Of a DNA stretch of 40,443 bases, positions 32,413 to 40,443 are shown piece after piece. Numbering within the stretch: position 1 is the first letter of the stretch; the number at the start of each line of letters is the position of its first letter. This DNA comes from Haloarchaeobius iranensis (GTDB taxonomy: Archaea > Halobacteriota > Halobacteria > Halobacteriales > Natrialbaceae): positions 1-40,443 of the forward strand of contig NZ_FNIA01000026.1 of NCBI RefSeq assembly GCF_900103505.1, given 5' to 3'. Position numbers and translations under genes: made by a program. The notes beneath the pieces were generated by a model, which was not told where the DNA came from, did not search any database, and saw only the letters and a program-made list of their open reading frames with translations.

Positions 32413-34554
32413 TCAGTCGTCGCCTGGGTCGGAGGCTGGCCCGCTCTGGATAGTCTTCGCGACACGGACCGCCGCCTTGTAGGCGGTCGCCGCACTGGAT
32501 TCGTCGACCGGTTCCTCGGCGAAGGCCGCGTGCTCGTACACCTCGACGACCTGCTGGAGGTCGTCCGCGACAGACGGGAACTCGTCGACCACCGCGCGGT
32601 AGAACTCCCAGTGGGTCGCGTTCTCGGAGAGGTCTCCCAGCGTGGACACGACGTCACGCAGCGTGCCATACGACGCGCGGACGAGCGAGGCGGCGCTCTG
32701 GTCCCTGGCAGACTCGATGCGGTCCGCGACCGAAGGAATCTCGCCGTCGTCGGACGACCCCGTTGCGGTCTCGGTCGGTGTTGCATCCCCCGTTGCGGTG
32801 CTCCCCCGCCGACGGTTGCGGAGGACGACGACGCCAGCCCCAAGCAGCAGGACAGCGCCACCCAGGAGCGGGACGAGGGTACCGAGCGGCACGCCGAAGA
32901 GACCTGTGGCTGGGCCCGAACTGCCCCCGTCGCCACCCGAACCCGAGCCACCGGCCTCCGCACCGGAGCCGTCGCCCCCCGTCGCGAGGTCAGCCCGGGT
33001 CCGCGCCGAGCTGTTGGCCAGGTTGGTGCCCCGGCCGTCAAACAAGACCTGGACTGCGACGCCGTCCGTGACTGCCGGCCGGTCGATGGTCGTCGCGAAG
33101 TCGCCGGCCGCACTCGTCCGGGCCGTCGTCACGAACTCGCCGCCGACGTAGACCCGGACCTGTTGGTCGGGGAGCGACACGCCGCCGGCCGTCGTGAGCT
33201 GCCCCGAGACGCTGAGCGCGTCGTCCGACCCCGACGCCTCGACACGTAGGTCCGTCGGCGTCTCCGTGACGGAGAGCGTCGTTGTGGTTGCGTTCCGTTC
33301 GATGGCCTGGTCGGGCTGTCCGGCACGAACCACGACATCGACCTCGCCGGTCGGGACCGATGCCGGGAGTGCCGCCGTCGTCACGAACGACCCGTCCGGT
33401 GCGGTGCGCGTCGACGCCAGTCGTCGGCCGTCGACCAGCAGATCGACCGGACCCCCACCGACGGGCGTGCCGTTCACCGAGACCTGGCCTGCGACGCGGA
33501 CCTCGTCCCCGAACCCGGCTTCTTGGCTCCGGTCGGAGAGCGTCACCGTGGGGCTCTCCGCCAGCACCGTCACGTCGACCGACGCGTTCGAGCCCAGGTA
33601 CAGCGACGTGGACTCCGGGACGTAGGTCACGTTCAGCCGCGTGTCGCCGACCGGAACGGTCACTGGCCGGTAGGGCAGCGAGACTGAGCCGTTCGGCCCG
33701 ACTGCGACGGTTCGACTCGTCCCCGCGACGGTGAACTGCACTTCAGACGGGAGTGTTTCGTTCCCCGCGACCCGGAGCTCGCCGCGCAGTTCGACCGGTC
33801 GCGTGAACGACGTCCTCGTCCGGTTCGGTCGGACGACGAGTGTCGTCCGGACGAGTTCTGCCCCTCTGATTTCAGCGGCTTGCGACGTGGTGTTCCCGGT
33901 CACACCGTCGAACCGTTGGATGGTCCCCGAGAAGTCCTGTCCGGTCTGGTTGCCAAGCCGCCGGTAGTTGTCAGTGAGATTTCGGTTCTGCCCGCGCAAC
34001 CTCTCGGCGAGGGTGTCCAGCTCTCGCGCCAACTCGCGGGCTCGCGCTTCGTTGCCGTTCGCCTTCGCCGTCTGGTACTCCTCGTAGGTCTCCTCGTAGG
34101 CTTCCGCGGTCTCGGCGAACGCACGCTGTGTCTCCCGGGTCTCGGTCAGCGTGTCGGCCGTCTCGTCGTCGACCTGCGCGTCCGTCTCGCCAGCCACGTC
34201 GACGTACTGGGCGAGCAACCCATCGTACTCGTCGCCGACGAGTGAGCGCCCGCGTTCGTACTGTCCCTGACTGATCTGGACGCTGCTGTCCCGCAATGAT
34301 GCGGCCATCCGACCCGACAGCCAGCTCTTTATGGCGCCGAGATCGCCATCTTCGCCGACCGTATCCGGATCTCGGTGCTGGACCGTCGTGTTGTTCCCGG
34401 TGTCGTCATCCGGGCCCTCCTGCAGCGGTGTCAGCGGAGTGGACGAAGCTGCCGCGGTCGCGTCGGAGATCGGCCCATCGGCTCCCACCACACCCACCAC
34501 CGGCACCGCGAGGAGGAGCACACAGAGCGCGAGTGCCCGGGCAGGAGCTGTCAT
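32413..34554 (-). CDS. Large surface protein with Ig-like repeats and DUF4129-like cytoplasmic tail
   Basis: A 713-residue protein. It starts with a signal peptide (MTAPARALALCVLLLAVPVV). An Ala/Thr/Glu-rich coiled-coil section follows (about residues 100-190, around ETAEAYEETYEEYQTAKANG). Next come several beta-sandwich, Ig-like repeats (about 230-510) with many sequons (NRTR, GNET, NVTY, SNAS, NATT). A Gly/Ser linker leads to one membrane helix (LVPLLGGAVLLLGAGVVVL) and a cytoplasmic helical domain ending in VYEHAAFAEEPVDESSAATA, resembling DUF4129. The frame has in-frame ATGs further upstream, but the signal peptide favours 34554. It is divergent from the DUF58 gene, a common partner. Confidence 0.78.
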   Translation of the reverse strand: MTAPARALALCVLLLAVPVVGVVGADGPISDATAAASSTPLTPLQEGPDDDTGNNTTVQHRDPDTVGEDGDLGAIKSWLSGRMAASLRDSSVQISQGQYERGRSLVGDEYDGLLAQYVDVAGETDAQVDDETADTLTETRETQRAFAETAEAYEETYEEYQTAKANGNEARARELARELDTLAERLRGQNRNLTDNYRRLGNQTGQDFSGTIQRFDGVTGNTTSQAAEIRGAELVRTTLVVRPNRTRTSFTRPVELRGELRVAGNETLPSEVQFTVAGTSRTVAVGPNGSVSLPYRPVTVPVGDTRLNVTYVPESTSLYLGSNASVDVTVLAESPTVTLSDRSQEAGFGDEVRVAGQVSVNGTPVGGGPVDLLVDGRRLASTRTAPDGSFVTTAALPASVPTGEVDVVVRAGQPDQAIERNATTTTLSVTETPTDLRVEASGSDDALSVSGQLTTAGGVSLPDQQVRVYVGGEFVTTARTSAAGDFATTIDRPAVTDGVAVQVLFDGRGTNLANSSARTRADLATGGDGSGAEAGGSGSGGDGGSSGPATGLFGVPLGTLVPLLGGAVLLLGAGVVVLRNRRRGSTATGDATPTETATGSSDDGEIPSVADRIESARDQSAASLVRASYGTLRDVVSTLGDLSENATHWEFYRAVVDEFPSVADDLQQVVEVYEHAAFAEEPVDESSAATAYKAAVRVAKTIQSGPASDPGDD

Positions 34555-34688
34555 GCTTGTCTGAGGGTGGGTACGTCCCCGGTAAACGTCTTTCGGCATC
34601 GACAGGTTCGGTGGAACGCTATCGCATCCTCCGATGCGCTCACACGTGAAAGCCAAAGGGTTGAATGTGGTCCACTGGGTCGGGTGAG

Positions 34689-36107
34689 ATGATGCAGCCG
34701 ACTCGGCGGTGTCTCGCAGTCCTCGGGGTCGGGAGTACCCTCGCCGCGCTGGCGGTGCTTCTGCAGTCGACGCTCTACCTCTACGGCGCGCTCGGCGTCG
34801 GAGCGTGGGTCGTCGCCGAAGCGGTCTCGTTCGCCCGGACCGTCAGGACCGTGGTCCGTGAGACCGAGACGACACAGACGCTCTCCGAGCCGACGACGAG
34901 CGTCGAGCGGCCGCTGGAGTCCCGAGTGACGATCGCCGATGGCGGCGTTATCCACGGTGTGACCGGCGTCGAACTGTCCCCGCCACTGGTCGCCACACAC
35001 GTTGAGGGAGCCGAGCGCATCGACGTTACCCAGCCCAGCGCCACGTACAGCGTCGCCGGCGTCTACGAGTTCGACGTCGCCGGGACGTTCGAGTTCGGGC
35101 CCGCGACCGTCTCCCTCGCGAGCGCCCAGGGGCTGTTCACCGAGCGCGCGCCGGTCGGAAACGCCGTGTCCTGTACCGTGGACCCGAGCACGCCGACCGA
35201 CATCGCGGTCGGGCAGGGAGGAAACCGTATCAGCCTCGGCGTGGGCGAACACGACGCGGAGATCGGTGGCAGCGGATTCACGCTCGGCGAGCCCCGGCAG
35301 TACGTGACCGGGGACCCGCAGGGACTCATCGACTGGAAGACGACCGCCCGGCAGGGAGAGCCCTACGTCCGTGAGTACGAGGCAGCAGGCGAGCTCGAGA
35401 CGCTGCTCTTCGTCGACCACCGGCACAGCACGGCCGTGGGTCCGGAGGGACGGCGCGCGGGCGACTATCTCAGGTCCGTCGCCCGCTGGCTCGTCGACTA
35501 CGCTCGGGACCGTGACGACCCGCTCGGGTTCTCGGCGATCGGAGAGGAGGGCCCGACGGTGTACAGTCCGCCCAGCTCCGGGACCGCACAGTACCGCCGT
35601 ATCGCCACCCAGATTTACGACCTCTCGCCCACCGATGCGGGTGAACGCTCGACGCAACGACCGTTCACCGAACTCGACGCCAGCAGCCTCGACGGAGACG
35701 ATGTGTTCGACCGCGTCCTCTCGTCGTTCGCCGAGCAACGACCCGGCTACGTCGAGCAGGTCACCGAGGACCCCTTGTTCGACACCGTCCGGTCCACTGT
35801 CGCGCGGACGCGCGGCGATCCGTGGGTTGTCCTGGTGACGACGGACGCGAACCAGGCGGAACTGACCGAGACCGTCCGCGCCAGTCGCAAGCGGGCGGCA
35901 CACGTCACCGTCTTCGTCGCGCCGCAGGTCCTGTTCGAGGAGGGAGCACTCGCCGATCTCGAGGCAGCCTACGAGCAGTACACGGCGTTCGAGGAGTTCC
36001 GCCGTCGCCTCGTCAGCGAGCACGTCGACGTCTTCGAGGTCGCGCCAGGTGAGCGACTCGACGCCGTCCTCGCCAGTTCCGGGACGGGCAGGGAGGTGCG
36101 CCGATGA
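34689..36107 (+). CDS. DUF58 family protein (MoxR partner)
   Basis: A 472-residue protein. Two N-terminal membrane helices (about residues 5-42) are followed by a beta domain and then the DUF58 signature YVTGDPQGLIDWKTTARQGE with PYVREYEAAGELETLLFVDH, about residues 200-250. The C-terminal part has a VWA-like fold with LVTTDANQAELTETVRASRK. DUF58 proteins act with MoxR ATPases; the MoxR gene here is 11 kb away at 22783. Two ATGs in a row (34689, 34692) follow a GGTGAG site. It overlaps the next gene by four bases. Confidence 0.88.
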   Translation: MMQPTRRCLAVLGVGSTLAALAVLLQSTLYLYGALGVGAWVVAEAVSFARTVRTVVRETETTQTLSEPTTSVERPLESRVTIADGGVIHGVTGVELSPPLVATHVEGAERIDVTQPSATYSVAGVYEFDVAGTFEFGPATVSLASAQGLFTERAPVGNAVSCTVDPSTPTDIAVGQGGNRISLGVGEHDAEIGGSGFTLGEPRQYVTGDPQGLIDWKTTARQGEPYVREYEAAGELETLLFVDHRHSTAVGPEGRRAGDYLRSVARWLVDYARDRDDPLGFSAIGEEGPTVYSPPSSGTAQYRRIATQIYDLSPTDAGERSTQRPFTELDASSLDGDDVFDRVLSSFAEQRPGYVEQVTEDPLFDTVRSTVARTRGDPWVVLVTTDANQAELTETVRASRKRAAHVTVFVAPQVLFEEGALADLEAAYEQYTAFEEFRRRLVSEHVDVFEVAPGERLDAVLASSGTGREVRR

Positions 36108-36544
36108 ACACGCCACCACTGGTCCCGACAGTCGCACTCGGTGTGGCCAGCCTCGGGTTCGCACTCGCTGGCCCTACGGGGCTGCTCGTCGGACTCGGCG
36201 TGCTCGCGCTGTCTCTCGTGCTTCCCTGGCCGCTCCCGTTCGCGCTGGGACAGGTCGGCGCTGCCGTCGTGTTCACCGAGCCATCACTTGCAACGCCGTT
36301 CCTCGTCGTCCAGGGCGGCCTCTGGTTCGCACTCCTGCTCTCGCAAGCTGTCACCACGGAACGCACGGGGACGCACGGGCTCGTCGTCGCTGCGGCAGTC
36401 ACGGGTGGGTTGCTCGCCGGAATCCACTACCTGGCCGCAGGCTCGCTCCTGGGTGCCACTGGTGTCGTCGCCGTCGTGATTGCAGCAGTTCTTTATGGGG
36501 TTCACCGATACGAACGAGTAACCGCAGGGCTGGTCACGCGATGA
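36104..36544 (+). CDS. Polytopic membrane protein, function unknown
   Basis: A 146-residue, very hydrophobic protein with four or five helices (residues about 8-46, 50-82, 92-112 and 115-132). No family is recognised. It overlaps both neighbours by four bases, so it belongs to the DUF58 operon. Confidence 0.72.
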   Translation: MNTPPLVPTVALGVASLGFALAGPTGLLVGLGVLALSLVLPWPLPFALGQVGAAVVFTEPSLATPFLVVQGGLWFALLLSQAVTTERTGTHGLVVAAAVTGGLLAGIHYLAAGSLLGATGVVAVVIAAVLYGVHRYERVTAGLVTR

Positions 36545-37356
36545 GTGAATCACAGGCGGTGGAGACGCCATCAGGGGACGAAGACGCGGCCCGCGAGGCG
36601 GAGCTGTCGCTACTCCGCACCGAGAACGAGCGCCTCCGACGGGAACTCGAACGGAGCACGCGGACGACGTACCGTCGCACCGCGCTCGCGCTTCTCGTCG
36701 TCGGGCTGGCGAGTGCGCTCGCTGGCCTTGTGCTCCCCGCTGCACGGACCGTGCTCGTCGTCGTCGGGTCGATCGGCGTCTTCAGCGGCATCCTCACCTG
36801 GTACCTCACCCCTGAACGCGTGCTCTCCGCCTCGGTGGTGGCATCGGCGTACGATGCCCACGCCGAGACGCTCACCGCCCTCCAGTCCGAACTCGGGCTT
36901 CGAGCGGCCCACGTCTACCTTCCCGACGAGGAACGCGTCGGTGGTGCAGCCCTCTTTCTCCCCCGTCACGCCGACTACGATGTCCCCGAGGCAACCGACC
37001 GACTGTTCGTGACGACGGGGACTGAAACCGCACGTGGCGTCGTCATCCAGCCGACGGCTGCCATCCTCGCTCGGTCGCTCGACCAGTCACTCGGTGGCGA
37101 CCTTGGTCCCGGGCGGCTCCCCACCGTCCTCTCCGACGCCATCGTCGAGCAGTTCGAGCTCGTGACCGACGCGACGGCGGAACGCGAAGGTGACACGCTC
37201 ACCATCGAGGTCGATGGCCTCGCCATCGACGGTCTCGAGCGCCCCGACCACCCGGTCGTTTCCCTGTGTGCGGTGGCCACCACACAGGCAGTCGATGGGG
37301 CGGTGCAGGTCGAGAGCGTGAGCGAGTCGGACGGTCGAGTGACGATTACGTGGTGA
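36541..37356 (+). CDS. Membrane-anchored protein with coiled-coil lead, function unknown
   Basis: A 271-residue protein starting MSESQAVETPSGDEDAAREA. Residues about 18-42 form a short coiled coil (LSLLRTENERLRRELERS). Two membrane helices follow (about 47-84). The remaining 185 residues are soluble, with AAHVYLPDEERVGGAALFLP and GDLGPGRLPTVLSDAIVEQF. It is a haloarchaeal-looking protein I cannot name. The ATG fits the ATGA overlap with the gene before; it closes the DUF58 operon. Confidence 0.75.
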   Translation: MSESQAVETPSGDEDAAREAELSLLRTENERLRRELERSTRTTYRRTALALLVVGLASALAGLVLPAARTVLVVVGSIGVFSGILTWYLTPERVLSASVVASAYDAHAETLTALQSELGLRAAHVYLPDEERVGGAALFLPRHADYDVPEATDRLFVTTGTETARGVVIQPTAAILARSLDQSLGGDLGPGRLPTVLSDAIVEQFELVTDATAEREGDTLTIEVDGLAIDGLERPDHPVVSLCAVATTQAVDGAVQVESVSESDGRVTITW

Positions 37357-38526
37357 CGGTCGGGAGTCCGAATGTGGTCCCGGCCGTCGAGCAGCCCGTT
37401 CCGTGTCCTGAACCGCCAGCATAGTAGTGTATTTCCAGCCCAGTACGATGGTCACGAGTTCACTCCACACGTCACGGTTCTCGTCTGCCAAATCGGAGTG
37501 ATTCAATCGGCCGTAAGCTGGGACAACCGTGAGAGGCTGGAATATTCCAATCCGATCCGCTGGGGTCCCGTGAGTTCTTTCCAGCGACACAGTCGAACTC
37601 CAGCGGCTGATTGGCAGACTCGCAGTGTTGCTGTGCGGAATCGGCTGTACACTTTCGCTCTGAGGTTCGTCCTCGCCACTTGCGTGGCCCTTGCAGAGAG
37701 ATTTGTCTGAATCCATCTCCACAATTGGGCTGAAGCGGTTTGCGGACCGCAGCGTGCTCTAACGATTCGCTAAACTCCTAGAGTTTGTTCCACAATCGGC
37801 CTGAACATCCGCAAGTAGCGCTGTACTGTCGTTTGTGAACTTGTTGTGGAGGGTTTATCGAGCGCGGTGTCGATGTGCGAGGGAGTTCCCAATTTCGTCG
37901 AAACCGGGTGACAGGGAGCGCAATGGATGGATTCTATGGTTGGTTGACGGGCGTGAACTGTCGTAGCGAGTGGGCTATTCGAGATGTCCGAGTTTCCACA
38001 ACCGGTCGCTGTCTTGCGGTTTTGTCTGAGACGCGAGTTCGGGGGGAGGACTACAGGCTTCATACGAGCGTTCGATGCTGCTGTTTCGATGGTTTTCGGC
38101 CGTCTCATGGTTCATTAGCTGCTATCTGGGGTCCAAGGAATCGCCCTCTGATTGGGGTTCCTCCGGTTCCACACTCACCGTCATCACAGCGAGAGCGTGC
38201 TTCTTGCGGGTGTTGAGGCCGATTGTGGAATGATGCAGACCGAACTAGCGAGGCTATCGGAGGTTGTCAGTGCGTTTCACGGCACTACTCCGATCGTGGA
38301 AGATCAGTCGCCGTGGCGGACACGTTGTTACTGGCTGCTCGATGGGTGACCACACAGCTGGGTAGCGAGAGAGAGTCGCGAGCGTGCCAGCAGTGATGGG
38401 CACCGTTGCGAGCGGTGGTGGAGCATGTGTTCTGTCTGGGCGACCAGCGTTCGTCACCAGGGCAGTAGTGTGAGGGGTGCGCAATCATGTGGTCGGGGGT
38501 GGTCGCACCAGCGCCGCGTCAGTGAT
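37357..38526. other. Gene-poor region at a probable mobile-element border
   Basis: About 1.17 kb with no reading frame that looks coding. Frames of about 110 codons exist on both strands, but their composition is not acidic, Cys, Arg and Ser are scattered, and none has a promoter or ribosome site I can support. Base composition is lower in GC than the neighbours. It holds a 443-bp segment bounded by inverted repeats (separate entry). No tRNA or IS gene is visible. Confidence 0.65.
37788..38230. mobile_element. MITE-like segment with inverted repeats of about 33 bp
   Basis: The left end, 37788-37806, reads TTCCACAATCGGCCTGAAC. The right end, 38212-38230, is its reverse complement with one mismatch. 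Similarity continues inward to 37820 and 38198 (CCGCAAGTAGC against CCGCAAGAAGC). The interior has no intact transposase. A third, partial copy (TCCACAATTGGGCTGAA, 37718-37734) lies 70 bases to the left in direct orientation. I see no clear target duplication, so it could also be decayed coding sequence repeats rather than a true MITE. Confidence 0.45.
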
Positions 38527-40443
38527 TCACCGGGACGGCTCTTCGAGCAGGGTATCGCGCACGTACGTGAGGGGGTAGATGGCAGTGAGTCCGGGGGTGT
38601 CGATACTGAACTGCCGTGGGGGCGTCGACGAGCTGTAGGACTTCTCGACGCGGGGCTCACCCTCGGGCGGGTCGTTCAGGACGGAGAGGAGTTCGTGGCA
38701 CGCACGTCGGACGGGAACGACCCAGATGGCTTCATCGACGCCGGACTCAGCCATCTTGTCGTAGTCCTCTGGGACAGCACGCTGCACATCGTGATTCAGG
38801 TGTTCGGCTTCTGCAGCGACGAGGATCTCACCGTCTTCGTCGACGCCAGCCAGGTCGAGGCGTCGGCCTTCGTCGATATCGTGGTACGGGATGATCTCGA
38901 CGACGGGTGACTCGGGGTCCGCGGCGAACGCTTGTTCGAGGTACTGTCGAGTCGTTTCGATCATGAGGACGTGCAGACTCGACTCCTCGAGGTCGCCCGC
39001 ACCGTGACCGTAGTCGACGCCCTGTCGGTAGCTCTCGCCGATTACGGTCCGTCCCTCGGGCGAGACGGTGAACAATCGGTGTGGGTGGTCCCCATCGTGC
39101 CGGACCAGGTCGGTGTCGATGAGATCCTGCACGTCGCCACTGTCGATACCAACGTACTCCTGCAACCGGATCATCGAGTCATAGAGGAGGTCGTATTCCA
39201 GGGTATCGTACCGCAACTGCTGGGCGTTGTACACCGCCTGCATGAAAAACAGCTGCTCCGTGGACCACTCCGAGACGGCGCGCTCCTCCGGCGTGAGCTT
39301 CAGGTTGAGGTTGCAGACCGGGATGTCGTCCCTGTCGACCTTGTCGAGCGACGAACAGCACGAGATAGCGCGCTCCATCCCCGTGATATCAGGGTCGTAG
39401 CGGTTCTGGCACTCTGTGCAGCGGAGCGCGTGGATCGACTCCTCGTAGTCGACGGTCGACGGCATGCGCTGTGTGTACGGGAGTGCGGAGTCGACGCGCA
39501 CGCTCTCGTCGACGGACGCCGTGTCTTCAGCGTCGTCTGTGGACTCTTCAGTGTCGGCCGTCCGGACACTCGGCGAGCCCAGGACGAGCCCCGCGGTCTC
39601 CAGCGTCCGCTCGTGGACGTCGAGCTTCGCGTCCTGGAACGCCCACTCCTCGGACCGGCTCGGCGTGGGGTCGTGGGCAGGGTGCCCCGCGGGCGGCGCG
39701 ACAGACTCGACGGTGAACGGTCGCGGTTCCGGCTGCCCGTACGCCGCAGGGAGCTTCACGAGCCACTGGCCGCGCTGGAGCGCCCGAAGTCGGTTTCCGA
39801 CGTCTCTCGCGTCCATGTCGTCCGTGGCCAACCGGGCGGCCAGTTCCCGATCTCGCGGGACGTTGCCCGCGACCACTGTGGAGACGTTGTTCAGGAGCTC
39901 GTCGTAGATCCGTCTGTCCGCTTTGAGCTGGGCGGGGAACTGCATCGCGAGCGTGACCGCACAGCCGAAACTCCGTGCCTGCGCGAGCAGCTCCTGCAGG
40001 AGGTCTGAGTCGGCGACGCTCGCGGCCTCCTCGATGTAGAGGTTCGCCAGGGGTGGGTCGCCGTCGCTCCTGTTCAGTCGACGCCTGAGCGCCGTCCAGA
40101 GGTTCGAGAGGACGAGCAGCGTGAGCACGCGCTGGGCGGCCGGACGCAGCGATCCAGTATCGAGGATGACGACGACGTTCTCGTCGAGGTAGTCGACGAG
40201 GTCGAAGTGCGGGTCGCCCTCTTCGGGAACGTGGTCGAATATCGCGGCGAGTCGCTGGTCGATGGGGATCTTCTCGATGCGGTTCGCGACCCCCTGCATG
40301 ATCTCGTCGAACGACCGGGCGCTGTTCGCCGTCACGCCGGCGAGCATCTTCTCCAAATCCGGGTCGGAGACTGCGGGCGCCGTCTGTCGCTCGTGAAGCT
40401 GCCGGAGCGCAGCATGGAGGTCCCGGTGGGAGAACGCATCGTC
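38527..40443 (-). CDS. Conjugation-type (VirB4/TraG-like) ATPase with nuclease-like C-terminus, 5' end beyond window
   Basis: The frame stays open to the right edge, so at least 638 residues are present and the N-terminal part with Walker A is missing. Counting from the Met at 40356, residues 57-70 (ENVVVILDTGSLRP) and the Walker-B-like LANLYIEEAASVADSDLLQE (103-122) resemble the ATPase half of transfer-complex proteins, as do ARSFGCAVTLAMQFPAQLKA and LLNNVSTVVAGNV. An acidic linker follows (about 255-290). A Cys cluster (C313, C316, C333, C334, C348) may bind zinc. Residues 360-440 look helical/winged-helix. The C-terminus has RRLDLAGVDEDGEILVAAEA (498-517), a PD-(D/E)XK-like pattern, then DYDKMAESGVDEAIWVVPVR. 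Such genes occur in haloarchaeal plasmids and integrated elements. Confidence 0.75.
   Translation of the reverse strand, partial: DDAFSHRDLHAALRQLHERQTAPAVSDPDLEKMLAGVTANSARSFDEIMQGVANRIEKIPIDQRLAAIFDHVPEEGDPHFDLVDYLDENVVVILDTGSLRPAAQRVLTLLVLSNLWTALRRRLNRSDGDPPLANLYIEEAASVADSDLLQELLAQARSFGCAVTLAMQFPAQLKADRRIYDELLNNVSTVVAGNVPRDRELAARLATDDMDARDVGNRLRALQRGQWLVKLPAAYGQPEPRPFTVESVAPPAGHPAHDPTPSRSEEWAFQDAKLDVHERTLETAGLVLGSPSVRTADTEESTDDAEDTASVDESVRVDSALPYTQRMPSTVDYEESIHALRCTECQNRYDPDITGMERAISCCSSLDKVDRDDIPVCNLNLKLTPEERAVSEWSTEQLFFMQAVYNAQQLRYDTLEYDLLYDSMIRLQEYVGIDSGDVQDLIDTDLVRHDGDHPHRLFTVSPEGRTVIGESYRQGVDYGHGAGDLEESSLHVLMIETTRQYLEQAFAADPESPVVEIIPYHDIDEGRRLDLAGVDEDGEILVAAEAEHLNHDVQRAVPEDYDKMAESGVDEAIWVVPVRRACHELLSVLNDPPEGEPRVEKSYSSSTPPRQFSIDTPGLTAIYPLTYVRDTLLEEPSR

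Noticed and set aside
34551-36164. A 537-codon minus-strand frame opposite the DUF58 gene
   Set aside because: It is antisense to a clear DUF58 gene and has a low-complexity composition typical of shadow frames.
37087-37722. A 211-codon minus-strand frame overlapping the end of the DUF58 operon
   Set aside because: Half of it is antisense to a well-supported gene, and the other half shows no recognisable protein pattern or promoter.
37770-38216. Frames of 112-113 codons on both strands within the inverted-repeat segment
   Set aside because: They have no acidic bias, no conserved motif and no start signals. I could not find a DDE or other transposase pattern in them.
1-40443. CRISPR array or cas genes
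   Set aside because: No regularly spaced short repeats with unique spacers and no cas-like protein were seen. The only regular array is the tRNA-derived one.

Overview
This window is chromosomal DNA from a halophilic archaeon (class Halobacteria). The support is high GC, strongly acidic proteins, archaeal-type ribosomal proteins (eS4, eL19, eL32, Rpp29 of RNase P), many genes with a TATA box about 25 bases before the start codon (leaderless mRNAs), a haloarchaeal IS6-type transposase end and a Tat-type lipoprotein. I cannot name the genus from the sequence alone.

Left part (1-4291). The 3' end of an IS6-type transposase enters at the left edge. A minus-strand set follows: universal stress protein, thiamine-binding-type protein, methenyl-tetrahydromethanopterin cyclohydrolase (Mch) and a two-domain winged-helix-like protein. 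Next are two small minus-strand genes with their own promoters. A tRNA-Gly(GCC) gene on the minus strand is preceded, on the + axis, by two decayed tandem copies of its 3' end, one with a 17-bp perfect hairpin.

Core (4333-18780). A long + strand gene train starts with a SPOUT-family RNA methyltransferase and runs through uL3, uL4, uL23, uL2, uS19, uL22, uS3, uL29, Rpp29, uS17, uL14, uL24, eS4, uL5, uS14, uS8, uL6, eL32, eL19, uL18, uS5, uL30 and uL15, then secY after a 228-base gap. Start and stop codons mostly overlap or lie within a few bases. Together these genes supply ribosomal subunits, the RNase P subunit and the Sec channel.

Middle (18840-21409). Minus-strand genes encode a DnaQ/PolB-like 3'-5' exonuclease homologue, an alpha/beta hydrolase and a YdjM-type membrane metal-dependent hydrolase. 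A 48-residue zinc-ribbon protein follows on the + strand.

Cell-surface region (21458-37356). One + operon encodes a small membrane protein, a DUF4350 protein, a MoxR AAA+ ATPase, a 967-residue FtsX-type permease with Ig-like ectodomains, and a GT-C-like polytopic membrane protein. Convergent to it are a dolichyl-phosphate-sugar-synthase-like GT2 enzyme and a 46-residue zinc ribbon. After a lipoprotein and a membrane protein comes a second set: DUF1616 and a DUF4129-like surface protein on the minus strand, then DUF58 and two more proteins on the + strand. MoxR, DUF58, DUF4129 and DUF4350 families commonly travel together, so the two sets probably form one membrane/surface system split by about 9 kb. 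Its ectodomains are rich in N-glycosylation sequons.

Right end (37357-40443). About 1.17 kb has no convincing gene but holds a 443-bp segment bounded by imperfect inverted repeats of about 33 bp (MITE-like). The 3' part of a large gene for a conjugation-type ATPase, with a zinc-finger-like region and a PD-(D/E)XK-like C-terminus, then runs off the right edge. This end looks like the border of an integrated mobile element.
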